From NCBI RefSeq assembly GCF_002216775.1, contig NZ_CP022315.1, positions 3,968,001 through 4,032,000 on the forward strand: a DNA stretch of 64,000 nucleotides. Reading direction: 5' to 3'. The translations under genes were made by a program, and so were the position numbers. A model generated the notes under the pieces. It was not told the origin of the DNA. It saw only the letters and a list, made by a program, of their open reading frames with translations, and searched no databases. Of the stretch, positions 51,640-60,766 are shown piece by piece (positions within the stretch are counted from its first letter, which is position 1; every line of letters begins with the position of its first letter). The stretch is from Virgibacillus phasianinus (GTDB lineage Bacteria; Bacillota; Bacilli; Bacillales; Amphibacillaceae).

Positions 51640-52158
51640 TTATGCTGCGTGAAGGTATGTATGAAAAATGCCAATAAAAAATAACATTTTATCTTCATAT
51701 TCTTGGTCGGTTAAATTAAAATAGGCTTTGAATGGAGGTTTGAGATTTGATTTCCATTCCGCAAGAATAACACCATTCTTTGTAATTTTAGCCCAATCTG
51801 TAAAGCTTTGTTCCAATTCATATGTTTCCTTGTTAAATTGAAAAGTAGTGTATTGTCCTACACCAAAGTTTTTTTTATCTTCCAGGTGAACATAATAATC
51901 AGTATTATCTTTATTATAATTAATGTAATATTGCCTTCTTTTAAATGGGTTAGGTTCCTTCTTAGATTTGAACACCACTTGATGGTCTTTACTTTCTAAT
52001 TCGTAATTTACAAAGTATCGACCTTTTAGCAAAATATCTAATACTTTTTGTAATGGGTTAGAATATTTTTTTGTGATAGTCCCTATCGTTTTAGCGTTCT
52101 CATCATAAATAGAGGAAGGTTTTGTGGAAATAGTGTTATAAAATCTGTATTCGTACAA
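51640..52158 (-). CDS. Tubby C-terminal-domain-like protein
   Basis: 172 residues, TTG start at 52158 with AAAGGATG upstream. A beta-rich sequence: RFYNTISTKPSSIYDENAKT, RYFVNYELESKDHQVVFKSK, YYVHLEDKKNFGVGQYTTFQ, ILAEWKSNLKPPFKAYFN. This succession matches the tubby-like/scramblase-like fold found in Bacillus proteins of unknown function. No signal peptide. Single-gene unit between repeats. Confidence 0.65.
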   Translation of the reverse strand: MYEYRFYNTISTKPSSIYDENAKTIGTITKKYSNPLQKVLDILLKGRYFVNYELESKDHQVVFKSKKEPNPFKRRQYYINYNKDNTDYYVHLEDKKNFGVGQYTTFQFNKETYELEQSFTDWAKITKNGVILAEWKSNLKPPFKAYFNLTDQEYEDKMLFFIGIFHTYLHAA

Positions 52159-52232
52159 TGTTGAAACATCCTTTCAATAAATTACTTTACCCTAAGACAT
52201 TTTTTACGTTTAAATACTTAAAAGGTTTCATG

Positions 52233-52310
52233 TTCTTATTCAATAATCTGGCTCTTGTATGCCATGTTGGCGCCATTCCTTATTGGGGTCCCGTCCCGAA
52301 AATGCAGATT
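52233..52310 (+). repeat. Dispersed hairpin repeat
   Basis: TTATTCAATAATCTGGCTC on the left; GGCGCCATTCCTTATTGGGG then TCCCGTCC on the right. Confidence 0.7.
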
Positions 52311-52553
52311 TACAACTCTAAATAGCTTGTGACGTTAAAAATGGAAGACTTCACAACGATAAGGCCTTTGGGATAAGTCATATGAGACATCGGAAAGCCT
52401 GATTTTATAGAAAATCGATTTAGTATCAGTAGATTAGACCCTAATGAAATAAAAATAGACTGATGGCAAAAACCTACCAGTCCAAAGACCTTTTCTTCGG
52501 TAATCCTTAGAAACGTAAAACCTTCGTAATTGAAATAAAACAGATTATCTATT

Positions 52554-52797
52554 TGCCGCACAAATCTTAATTTTACCGGAGTTGAGATCACGGATGATAT
52601 GACCAATAACAAACAACTTTAATATTGGTGATGCAGCTGTTAAAAAAGGTGAAATATCGGAGGGAAGAATCAATGAAAGTGTTCGTCGAACCATTGAATT
52701 AAAACAAAAGTACGATCTAAAAAATAAAAAAGTAGAAAAGATCAATTTGAGTAAACTGAATCAATCGATTAAAAAAGTACTTAATAAATATGAGTAA
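52554..52797 (+). pseudogene. GH3 beta-N-acetylhexosaminidase (NagZ-like) relic
   Basis: One frame reads NFTGVEITDDMTNNKQL and stops. The next reads NIGDAAVKKGEISEGRINES and VRRTIELKQKYDL to the TAA at 52797. These are a strand-end motif (TDDM) and the extreme C-terminus of GH3 NagZ-type enzymes, with everything between deleted. The rest of the gene is absent upstream. Confidence 0.65.
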
Positions 52798-52844
52798 AAT
52801 GATATGCTATAAGTATAAAAGACAACAAATAAGGTGTAGATAAA

Positions 52845-53540
52845 ATGGATGATCCAATCAATATTTTAGTAGTTGAAGATGATAATGATATCAATCAATT
52901 GTTATGTAACATCATACGTAAAAGTGGTTATACCCCACAATCCGCCTATTCAGGAACCGAGGCAATGATCCATATGGAAAAACAAGATTGGGATATGGTC
53001 TTACTGGATTTAATGCTTCCAGGTATGACGGGAGAAGAGATCCTCGCGAAAACTGTTGAACAAAAAGCAGTTCCTGTCATTATCATCTCGGCAAAACTAG
53101 AGAAACAGACGAAGATTGATGCATTACGAACAGGTGCAGATGATTACATAACGAAGCCGTTTGATATTGATGAAGTGTCGGCAAGAATTGATTCGCACCT
53201 AAGACGATACCGTCGCCGAAATATCGAATCCCAAGCAAAGAAGGAATTAAGACACAAGGATATTTGTGTGGATACAGAGTCTAAGACGGCGGAAGTAAAC
53301 GGTAAAGAGGTAACGCTGACAGCACGCGAATATGCTATTCTAGTTATCCTTTTATCCTCTCCTAAAAAGGTATTTACGAAAGCTAATTTGTTTGAAAGCG
53401 TTTGGCATGAGGATTTTCATGGGGATGATAATACAATGAATGTTCATATGAGTAACCTAAGGAATAAGCTGGCCAAGGCTAATCCGCAGGAAGAATATAT
53501 TGAAACAATTTGGGGAATGGGATACCGACTTAAAACTTAA
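52845..53540 (+). CDS. OmpR-family response regulator
   Basis: 231 residues. Acidic pocket VVEDDND, phospho-acceptor D55 in VLLDLMLPG, K in DDYITKPFD. The C-terminal winged helix ends MNVHMSNLRNKLAKANPQEE then YIETIWGMGYRL. AAGGTGTAG precedes the ATG. First gene of a regulator - ABC ATPase - permease - kinase set, an order seen around lantibiotic/bacitracin resistance transporters. Confidence 0.95.
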   Translation: MDDPINILVVEDDNDINQLLCNIIRKSGYTPQSAYSGTEAMIHMEKQDWDMVLLDLMLPGMTGEEILAKTVEQKAVPVIIISAKLEKQTKIDALRTGADDYITKPFDIDEVSARIDSHLRRYRRRNIESQAKKELRHKDICVDTESKTAEVNGKEVTLTAREYAILVILLSSPKKVFTKANLFESVWHEDFHGDDNTMNVHMSNLRNKLAKANPQEEYIETIWGMGYRLKT

Positions 53541-53575
53541 GGTTTTCTTAAGAATTGTCTTAAGCCTTTCTTATG
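53536..53575 (+). promoter_or_regulatory. Phased CTTAAG direct repeats and promoter
   Basis: CTTAAG at 53536, 53547 and 53559 and CTTATG at 53570, spaced 11, 12 and 11 bp, so on one face of the helix. The first overlaps the regulator's stop codon. A TATAAT-type -10 (53585-53590) follows. This is the layout of an OmpR-family binding region activating the ABC-kinase genes. Confidence 0.65.
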
Positions 53576-53621
53576 TTTTCGTTTTTATAATTGAACTATC
53601 ACATGAGGGAGGTAAATGGTA

Positions 53622-54545
53622 ATGGACGATTATGTTCTTAAAACAACTAATTTAACGAAGAAATATAAAAGTCAATTCGCTTTGAATAAAGTGGACCTTT
53701 CCATACGAAAGGGTTCTATTTATGGTTTTATCGGCCAAAATGGGGCAGGGAAATCAACATTAATAAAACTTGCTATGGGACTTGCTTTTCCCACGAATGG
53801 GTCCGTCGAGTTATTCGGTGAAAGTAGTGGGGATAAACTGATTCAAACAAGGAAACGAATTGGTACAATCATAGAAGGCCCAGCATTATTTCCAAATATG
53901 AGTGCTAGCGAGAACTTAGAAAGTCAACGGCTTCTAAAGGGAATTCCAGGAAAAGAATCTATCCAAAAAACCCTCGCGCTTGTAGGATTAGAAGGTACAG
54001 GCACAAAGAAAGCAAAGAACTTTTCGCTAGGGATGAAACAACGACTTGGGCTTGCCATTGCCTTGTTAGGTGATCCGGAATTCTTAATTCTCGATGAACC
54101 AACTAATGGGCTGGATCCAATGGGTGTAGTTGAAATGCGGGATCTTTTGTTAAGACTCAACCGTGAAAATGGAATTACAATTTTAATATCAAGTCATATC
54201 TTAAGTGAGCTTCATTTGCTTGCGACTCATTATGGGATTATCCATAAAGGGGTGCTGTTGGAGGAGTTAACAGCGAATGCGTTACATGAAAAATGTCAAC
54301 AATATCTGCATATAAAAGTTGATAATACGGATAAAGCAGCAGTAACGATTGAAAATGAACTTGCTACCACCAATTTTGAGGTGATGCAAGATGGTACCAT
54401 TAAGTTATATAACTATGTTGATCAACCAGGTAAAGTGTCAACAGTCCTGTCATCTACGGGATTAGTCATCGAGCAATTCATGCCAATGGGTGAAGACTTA
54501 GAAGGCTATTTCACCAAGTTGATTGGGGGTGTGCAACATGGGTAA
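53622..54545 (+). CDS. ABC transporter ATPase, BcrA/LanF type
   Basis: 307 residues from the ATG at 53622 (GAGGGAGG 9 nt upstream). Walker A GQNGAGKSTLIKL, signature FSLGMKQRLGLAIALL, Walker B LILDEPTNGLDPMG, H-loop SSHILSEL. The C-terminal extension (EKCQQYLHIKVDNTDKAAVT...) is typical of bacitracin/lantibiotic immunity ATPases. It would power the permease that follows. Confidence 0.9.
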   Translation: MDDYVLKTTNLTKKYKSQFALNKVDLSIRKGSIYGFIGQNGAGKSTLIKLAMGLAFPTNGSVELFGESSGDKLIQTRKRIGTIIEGPALFPNMSASENLESQRLLKGIPGKESIQKTLALVGLEGTGTKKAKNFSLGMKQRLGLAIALLGDPEFLILDEPTNGLDPMGVVEMRDLLLRLNRENGITILISSHILSELHLLATHYGIIHKGVLLEELTANALHEKCQQYLHIKVDNTDKAAVTIENELATTNFEVMQDGTIKLYNYVDQPGKVSTVLSSTGLVIEQFMPMGEDLEGYFTKLIGGVQHG

Positions 54546-55278
54546 TTTAATGAAAGCCGAATTATTTAAATTGCGCAGAGACCGATCTTTTTGGACAGTA
54601 ATTATCATTTTATTCCTGTCAGCTATCGGTTGGACAGTGTTAGAATACCTTGATCATGATCCAAATTTAAATAGTGGGATGGAAGTATATCTTGGGTCGT
54701 TTGCAGGTAATAACTACATTACGAAAATAGCTCCCTGTATTCTTGCTGGATTTTTTATTTCAAGTGAATATTCCATAGGAACGATGAAAAGTCTTACGGC
54801 TACTGGTAATAGCCGAATGAAAATTTTTTGGTCAAAATTATTCGTATTTTCATTCGGGTCCATCATCATTTCATTAATATTCCCTATTGTTGCGACAGGT
54901 ACCGGAACGTTACTATACGGTTTTGGCGAAATGCCCAAAGGTATAGATGCTACTTATTTTGGACAAACGCTTGGGCTACTGATTCTTTATGCTGCAGCAT
55001 TTTCATCGATTATGGCATTGTTCGCAATTATGCTGACAGATAGTGGGAAAGCAATTGGGTTTTTAATTATATTTTTCCTGCTATTTGATACCCTTTTTTA
55101 TGTATTGGCTACGAAAATAGCAATAGTGGAGCCTGTATTCAATCATTCAGTGTTTAAGCTGTTTCTAGAAATTAGTCAGCTGGAAATAGAAACTAAACAT
55201 GTTATTGTGCCAGTTCTAACCTATATTGGTTTTGGAATTCTTGGCAGTTTCGTATTTCGTAAAAAAGAAATAAAATAA
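54538..55278 (+). CDS. ABC-2 type permease of the resistance transporter
   Basis: 246 residues from the ATG at 54538 (GGGGGTG upstream), overlapping the ATPase end by 8 bp. Six helices; N-terminus MKAELFKLRRDRSFW and EYSIGTMKSLTATGNSRMKI are typical of LanE/BcrB-like permeases. Forms the membrane part of an exporter, probably of cell-wall-active peptides. Confidence 0.85.
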   Translation: MGNLMKAELFKLRRDRSFWTVIIILFLSAIGWTVLEYLDHDPNLNSGMEVYLGSFAGNNYITKIAPCILAGFFISSEYSIGTMKSLTATGNSRMKIFWSKLFVFSFGSIIISLIFPIVATGTGTLLYGFGEMPKGIDATYFGQTLGLLILYAAAFSSIMALFAIMLTDSGKAIGFLIIFFLLFDTLFYVLATKIAIVEPVFNHSVFKLFLEISQLEIETKHVIVPVLTYIGFGILGSFVFRKKEIK

Positions 55279-55295
55279 GAAAGCGGGTGAGAAAC

Positions 55296-56195
55296 ATGAT
55301 TTATATAAGCGTTATTTCGGCTCTATTAGCAGTCATCTTTCTCATCCGTTATTATCTAGTAAAAAAAGAAATGAAAAGTATTACAAAACAACTAGAGAAC
55401 TATAATTATCATAATACTGAAAAGAAAGTTGATATTACATTTTTTGATAAGGATATTGAAGCACTTTCGGTAGGTGTTAATCGACAAATTGATTTAATTG
55501 TTCAAGCAAATGCTGATAAAAGAAGAACGGAAATGGAGTTGAAACAAGCAGTAGCAAATATATCCCATGATATCCGTACCCCTTTGACATCCATTTTTGG
55601 GTATATTCAACTATTAGAAGCGAAAGATGTTACACCTGAAGAAAGAGAAGAATATGTTGCGATCATTAAGGATCGGACGAAACGCTTACAAGTGTTGTTA
55701 AACGATTTTTTTGAGTTGTCGATTATCGAATCTGTCGATCATTATTTAAAGCTTGAAACGATAAAAATGAATAACGTGGTTTCAGAAGTGCTCATGGAAT
55801 TTTATGACCAGTTTACTGAACGTGATTTAAAACCAATTATTATGCTGCCAAAAGAGAAGATTAGTATTATCGCAGATGAGTCAGCCGTAAAAAGAGTTAT
55901 GGAAAACCTTATCAACAATGCGATTAAACACGCGAGTGGTAATGTGTCGATTAGTCTTGTACAGGGTGATTCAAAAGTTATAATGACAATAAGTAATGAT
56001 GCGAATCAGTTGGATAGAAATGATTTAGATATGCTATTCAATCGGTTTTACACAGCCGATCAAACACGATCCAGTCAAGGTACAGGACTAGGGTTATCTA
56101 TCGCTAAGGGACTTATGCAGAAAATGAATGGAAACCTTATCGCGGAATATAAAGAAAGTAAATTAATTATGAAATGCGAGTGGAAGATGCAATAA
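55296..56195 (+). CDS. Sensor histidine kinase
   Basis: 299 residues from the ATG at 55296. A single N-terminal helix (2-21), no extracytoplasmic domain, then a HAMP-like linker. H-box NISHDIRTPLTSIFG with H91; N-box ENLINNAIKHA; GTGLGLSIAKGLMQKM. Such one-helix kinases beside ABC transporters usually respond through the transporter. It likely phosphorylates the regulator at 52845. Confidence 0.9.
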   Translation: MIYISVISALLAVIFLIRYYLVKKEMKSITKQLENYNYHNTEKKVDITFFDKDIEALSVGVNRQIDLIVQANADKRRTEMELKQAVANISHDIRTPLTSIFGYIQLLEAKDVTPEEREEYVAIIKDRTKRLQVLLNDFFELSIIESVDHYLKLETIKMNNVVSEVLMEFYDQFTERDLKPIIMLPKEKISIIADESAVKRVMENLINNAIKHASGNVSISLVQGDSKVIMTISNDANQLDRNDLDMLFNRFYTADQTRSSQGTGLGLSIAKGLMQKMNGNLIAEYKESKLIMKCEWKMQ

Positions 56196-56295
56196 TTGTA
56201 TTGCAATCTTTTTCAAGATATAAATTTGATAGCATATCCTGATTGCTTCTCTTCTATACTTAGTAATGGACATTCATAAATCATGGAGGTAACGC

Positions 56296-56379
56296 ATGGA
56301 GAACTGGATAACAGATTTCATGGAGCAGAACAAGTTTAAACGATTGGTTCGATATAGTCAAAGCAATTTTTGCAGATAA
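56296..56379 (+). pseudogene. DedA-family N-terminal stub
   Basis: MENWITDFMEQ matches the usual start of small DedA membrane proteins; it then departs into unrelated codons and stops. GGAGGTAACGC precedes the ATG. In another frame the following ~100 bp reads WFDIVKAIFADNFPFRLKIP, a second unidentified fragment. Confidence 0.45.
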
Positions 56380-56421
56380 TTTCCCATTCCGATTAAAGAT
56401 TCCGTTTTTTAAAAAGATCTT

Positions 56422-56498
56422 GTTCCACAATATGGCCCTAATACGCAAGACGGGCGTCTAACTTTATTCAAGATAAGCGCCCGATGATTGAATAAACC
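56422..56498 (+). repeat. Dispersed hairpin repeat, well-formed copy
   Basis: CTTGTTCCACAATATGGCCC on the left; GGGCG / CGCCC arms around TCTAACTTTATTCAAGATAA; then GATGATTGAATAA. Confidence 0.9.
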
Positions 56499-56563
56499 AT
56501 TTATCTTTTCTTGTTAATTTAGTTACCCTTGCTATCGCCAAACTCACTAGAAAATGGCTTACT

Positions 56564-57034
56564 TTAATATTCTCTTTTAATTACAAAAAACGATCCCCGA
56601 ATTGTTCCGGCTAGTTTAGACTTCTGCCTAGCAAATTTAAATTTCCCTTCTAACTCCTTTGGTACCTCCATCCCCTCAGAAAGCTTAAAACCAACAGCTC
56701 GCTTCTTAGGGTCATCAACCGTATACATGACGTTGACTCCTAGACCATCCTCATAAAAGACGTAGGCAAATTTGATATTTTCCACTTGAAAACGCGATGT
56801 TTCTATAGGTTTGGCAGTAAAATCAATATCACGTTCTTCTTTCAAAATCTGTTTTACATAATCAAGGGTCTCCTGGCTTTCGCTAGCTGGGACAACCGTA
56901 AATTGATGTTTGTATTTGTTCATAAAGTAACGTCCTTCATTTGCACGTAAACCAGCAAGCGCTTCTGCCGCAGGTGAACACTCTAAACCAACTGTAGACA
57001 CATTTTTAAAATCAACGATATAGGACACTTCCAT
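56564..57034 (-). CDS. Conserved-looking hypothetical protein
   Basis: 156 residues, soluble, alpha/beta (KHQFTVVPASESQETLDYVK, NIKFAYVFYEDGLGVNVMYT, a basic C-terminus FKFARQKSKLAGTIRGSFFV). GGGAGGG precedes the ATG. I do not recognise the family. Same strand as the DoxX-like gene upstream, with 57 bp between, so possibly co-transcribed. Confidence 0.65.
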   Translation of the reverse strand: MEVSYIVDFKNVSTVGLECSPAAEALAGLRANEGRYFMNKYKHQFTVVPASESQETLDYVKQILKEERDIDFTAKPIETSRFQVENIKFAYVFYEDGLGVNVMYTVDDPKKRAVGFKLSEGMEVPKELEGKFKFARQKSKLAGTIRGSFFVIKREY

Positions 57035-57091
57035 CCCTCCCTTTTATTTTCAAACAACAAGAAGCCAAATTTACCAAAAATCCATCCTTCT

Positions 57092-57514
57092 TTACAGTTT
57101 GCGGCTCTTCGAACGCAGCGACCATGAAGCGATATTGAGTGCAGCGTAGAAAAGTGGAAGGATAAAATGAAATCCGTAATCACCATAATCATCAGCAAAC
57201 GCATGAGACAAAGCCGCACCGGTCATTAAAAAAAAGAGACCAGCATGAGCCCATTCCTTAAGTCGAGGAAAACGTGGCACGACGATAGCGATGACTCCAA
57301 GTATTTTCCAAGTCCCGAGAATAGTCGTGATGTATAATGGGTAACCGATATTCGTCACTAACTCAATGTTTCCCCCAACTCGCATCAGTTGCCCGATACC
57401 ACTTAATGTAATCGATCCTGCGAGTAGTAATGTGACTAACCAATAAGCAATCATTTTTCCTTGGAGCGGGGTTTCTACCTTCGCGGTTGTTTCCGTACCA
57501 ATAACCTTGCTCAT
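57092..57514 (-). CDS. DoxX-like membrane protein
   Basis: 140 residues from the ATG at 57514 (GAGGAGGAA upstream). Four helices with ITLSGIGQLMRVGGNIELVT, GTWKILGVIAIVVPRFPRLK and ALSHAFADDYGDYGFHFILP, the pattern of the DoxX-like group. Often linked to oxidative or small-molecule stress; the precise function is unknown. Follows the effector-binding protein gene and may share its promoter. Confidence 0.8.
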   Translation of the reverse strand: MSKVIGTETTAKVETPLQGKMIAYWLVTLLLAGSITLSGIGQLMRVGGNIELVTNIGYPLYITTILGTWKILGVIAIVVPRFPRLKEWAHAGLFFLMTGAALSHAFADDYGDYGFHFILPLFYAALNIASWSLRSKSRKL

Positions 57515-57602
57515 TTGATTCCTCCTCATCATTGTTTCAAGTGAAAACTTATTCAAGGTTGCACACTTTCCGAATGATTAACTCCTAAATGGACACATCC
57601 CT

Positions 57603-58082
57603 TTATTTCCTAACAACAGGAATCCACATTTCACCATATAGGAGGCCGTTTTGTTGCCCCATCACAACAGCTGCATTTGGTCCACCAACATAGGCAACAT
57701 TATTTACTTCCTGCAAGACTTCACCAAAGGCTGTGCCAGTAAGCGTGTTACTTAACTCTTCAGCCGAATTACCTTCCCCTTTAACAACGAGATATTCCCC
57801 CTTAGGGAATTGGATAAGCCTCGATGCTTCTGGTATCGATTCCTCTGTCATAACACCAGCATAATGCATCATCTTGTTATTTACCGCTTCGTTCACAACA
57901 AAAATGTAGTCATTTGTGGCGACAGCTTTTAACAGATCAATCCCTCCATTCTGATTGATAGCCTGCCAAAAATCTGCCTTTTCCTTGTTAATGCCAGCAT
58001 AGTCTGTGTAATCACTCTGAAGCTCTGTTCCAATACCTAAAACGGTAAAGCTGTCTTTTTCTTCTAAGTTATAATCTGCCAT
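57603..58082 (-). CDS. GyrI/AraC effector-binding-domain protein, copy 2
   Basis: 159 residues from the ATG at 58082 (GGAAGG upstream). Nearly the same sequence as the protein at 15774-16253. Divergent from the WYL-type regulator at 58193 with ~110 bp between; that intergenic region contains TGTCAAAAAATGATA, which is also conserved at copy 1. Likely a small-molecule-binding partner of the regulator. Confidence 0.8.
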   Translation of the reverse strand: MADYNLEEKDSFTVLGIGTELQSDYTDYAGINKEKADFWQAINQNGGIDLLKAVATNDYIFVVNEAVNNKMMHYAGVMTEESIPEASRLIQFPKGEYLVVKGEGNSAEELSNTLTGTAFGEVLQEVNNVAYVGGPNAAVVMGQQNGLLYGEMWIPVVRK

Positions 58083-58192
58083 GTTCAAAACCTTCCTTTT
58101 TTAAAAATTTATCAAATGATTTGTCTTTTCTCTTGATACGTATATAATAACCTTAAATCATGTCAAAAAATGATACTGTTTAGGAGGTTCCG

Positions 58193-59074
58193 ATGAAAAA
58201 AGTTGAACGGATTAATATTATCATGCGGTATATCAACAACCGCTCCCACTTTACAATTTCCGAAATTATGCGGGAATTTAACATTTCCCGTTCGACGGCT
58301 ATTAGAGATATCAGAGAAATTGAAGCCATGGGTATGCCGCTTGTCCCTGAAGTTGGAAGGGACGGGGGTTATTTTGTCATGAACAACTTCGTCCTGCCCA
58401 CTGTTCGCTTCACCGACAATGAGATTAAAGCTCTATTTATTGCCTTTATAGCGACACGAAATCAACAACTTACTTATCTAAAAAGCCGTCAGTCCTTAGC
58501 TGAAAAATTACTTGGCCTCATCTCACAAAACCAGCAAGATGACCTTGTTCTTTTAAATCAAATCTTGCTTTTTGAATGGACAAACCCTAATAATCCTGAC
58601 CTACTTGAGCTTTCAGATTTACCTCATCCTATATTAGAGAAACTTATTCAAACCCTTCTTTTGGATCGCAATTTGCTACTTATGATCAACGAAGAGAAGG
58701 TAATAAGATCTTATCCAATTTATCTCTTGCACCTCTATCGTGAAAAAAGCCTTTGGTTGATTCAAGGCTATAACTTAAAGCAAGAAGAAAATCAGATTTT
58801 TCCTGTTGACCATCTCATCGATGTCAAACCCTACCCACCAAAAAAAGATTAAGTAAGAAAAAGATTTTAGAAAAACTAAGTAAACAAGAAGAAGTAACCA
58901 AGCTTGTCCTTGAACTTGGTCCAAAAGCGATTGCCCAGTTCAAAAAATACCATCCTTTCCGAAATAACAAATTGGCTACTTTTCCCAGGTAGGGATATCA
59001 AGGTCAGGGAAGTGCCACAAGAAATCTTAGGAGATTTACGAGATAGATTTAGCTTATATATTGCCCATAAGTAG
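58193..59074 (+). pseudogene. WYL-domain (YafY-type) regulator with broken C-terminus
   Basis: The first 219 codons are intact: HTH (FTISEIMREFNISRSTAIRD, IREIEAMGMPLVPEVGRDGG) and the beginning of the WYL region (LLHLYREKSLWLIQGYNL). The frame stops after PPKKD. One base later it continues as KKKILEKLSKQEEVTKLVLE and LGPKAIAQFKKYHPF. After a further shift and deletion it ends WLLFPGRDIKVREVPQEILG to the TAG at 59074. The shortened protein might still bind DNA. Confidence 0.75.
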
Positions 59075-59184
59075 TTAAATCTTTATTGGTATAAAATATA
59101 AAAAAATCTAAGGCTTTCACCATTAGCTCTTGGCAAAAAGCAGGATTTTCTAATAAATCATCAACCTTATTCCAACTCCATCAT

Positions 59185-60444
59185 TCACCCCACCACATTC
59201 TCAAACCTCCCATACGATTTATCAAAATTCAACCGCACCGTTCCAGTCGGGCCATTTCGCTGCTTAGCCACTATTACCTCTATTGTTTTGCTGGGTTCCA
59301 GACTGTAGTAATCGTCCCGGTACAAAAAGGAAATAACATCCGCATCCTGCTCGATATTGCCTGACTCTCGCAAATCTGACATGAGCGGGCGTTTATTTTG
59401 CCGTGATTCAACGCCCCGTGAGAGCTGCGACAGCAATACGATTGGAATGTCCAGCTCCACTGCAAGCAGCTTCAGCTCACGCGTTATTTCCCCAATCTCC
59501 AAATCCCGGCGCTCGTGTTTATTTGACGGGGTCATCAGCTGTAAATAGTCAATGAATACGGCGTGACGGCCACCTGGATGTTCACGAACTGCTTTTCGGA
59601 CTGTTGACCGGATTGTCGCCACAGTCCGGACGTTATCGTACAGATGCAGGTCCCAGGTGGAAATGGCGCCAATTGCCTGTAACGCATGCGCATAATCCTG
59701 TTCGGAAAAAATCATGTTGCGCCATTTCTGACTGTTAATAGTCTCTTCCGCTGAGACCATTCGCTGCAGCAATTGCTTCGTGCCCATCTCCAAACTGAAA
59801 ATCAACGATGTACCACCATTTTTGGCATGACCAGCTGCCATATTCAGTGCAAATGCCGTCTTCCCTACCGATGGCCGTGCCGCAACAATAATCAATTCGC
59901 CACGCTGCAGGCCGCCTGTCATATCGTCCAGATCATGAAAGGACGTGCAGAATCCCGATTGTTCATCGGTCGGGAAGCACATGTCATCGGTGATTTCGAG
60001 CAGATAGTCATACGCCGTTTTGTCCTGCTGACGCACACCAAGCTCACGGTATTCCGTCAATTGGCTAATCAAAAGGTCAAGCGCTTCATCAGTAGGATTT
60101 TCCGCAAACTGCAAGGCACTGGACCTGGACATTCGATTTCGGTACGCATCGAAAATCAGCCGTTCGTACAGCTTCACACGTTCCAGACTAGGTACAGATT
60201 CCGCCATTTCTACTAACCTGCTCGATCCCCCAACTGCAGCAAGCGACTCGCCCAACACCGTTACAACAGAAACCAAATCAATGTTATCCCCCGCACCGGC
60301 GACCTGCTTCATAGCACGAAAAATCACTTGATGTTCCGCATGATAAAAATGTTCCACCTGCAGTTCCAGATCAGTAAAAAGTGACCCCTCCAAAAGCAAC
60401 GACCCTAATACAGAAATCTCTGCGTCGAAGTTAGCTAAGCCCAT
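59185..60444 (-). CDS. Phage-type replicative DNA helicase (DnaB-like)
   Basis: 419 residues. The N-terminal DnaB domain (FDAEISVLGSLLLEGSLF) is followed by the RecA-like motor: Walker A ARPSVGKTAFALN, Walker B HAVFIDYLQLM, SQLSRGVESRQNKRP and DLRESGNIEQDADVI. Slightly shorter than bacterial DnaB, as in phages. Overlaps the loader gene by 14 bp. GC is clearly higher than in the accessory zone. Unwinds DNA at a replication fork. Confidence 0.9.
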   Translation of the reverse strand: MGLANFDAEISVLGSLLLEGSLFTDLELQVEHFYHAEHQVIFRAMKQVAGAGDNIDLVSVVTVLGESLAAVGGSSRLVEMAESVPSLERVKLYERLIFDAYRNRMSRSSALQFAENPTDEALDLLISQLTEYRELGVRQQDKTAYDYLLEITDDMCFPTDEQSGFCTSFHDLDDMTGGLQRGELIIVAARPSVGKTAFALNMAAGHAKNGGTSLIFSLEMGTKQLLQRMVSAEETINSQKWRNMIFSEQDYAHALQAIGAISTWDLHLYDNVRTVATIRSTVRKAVREHPGGRHAVFIDYLQLMTPSNKHERRDLEIGEITRELKLLAVELDIPIVLLSQLSRGVESRQNKRPLMSDLRESGNIEQDADVISFLYRDDYYSLEPSKTIEVIVAKQRNGPTGTVRLNFDKSYGRFENVVG

Positions 60445-60766
60445 GATTCGTCTTGTCCTTTAATAATTTTGTCAGCTTCTGGTGGAATGCCCGCTTCACT
60501 TCGGTTGGAACAGTAGCCGCTTCGGCCCGCCATCTAGTGATATTTTCCAGATGATCGTTACAGACAGGCGGGTACGCAGCAATTTCCGCAAGTGTCGGTG
60601 CAAAGGCATGGGCCCCAACATAGGCGGAAAGCTTCTCCATCACGAGGTCGTAATCCATTTGAATCAGCTGTTGAATCAGCAAGTGCGCCTTCTGTTTGGA
60701 CACCTCGAACTTCGGGTAAATATCACCGATCGTTTCCAGTACGTGAATGGCCTCTTGTTGATTCAT
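60431..60766 (-). CDS. Helicase loader (SPP1 G39P-like)
   Basis: 111 residues. MNQQEAIHVLETIGDIYPKF, QQLIQMDYDLVMEKLSAYVG and FAPTLAEIAAYP match the loader/inhibitor family of phage helicases (G39P of SPP1). It starts by ATGA overlap with the DnaD-like gene and is followed by the helicase, the natural partner. Small cytoplasmic adaptor. Confidence 0.75.
   Translation of the reverse strand: MNQQEAIHVLETIGDIYPKFEVSKQKAHLLIQQLIQMDYDLVMEKLSAYVGAHAFAPTLAEIAAYPPVCNDHLENITRWRAEAATVPTEVKRAFHQKLTKLLKDKTNHGLS

Noticed and set aside
52310-52745. Two minus-strand ORFs of 66 and 100 residues
   Set aside because: They lie antisense to the NagZ relic on the plus strand, lack ribosome sites and show no domain character.
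59773-60216. 147-residue plus-strand ORF
   Set aside because: Shadow of the DnaB-like helicase gene, caused by its higher GC.
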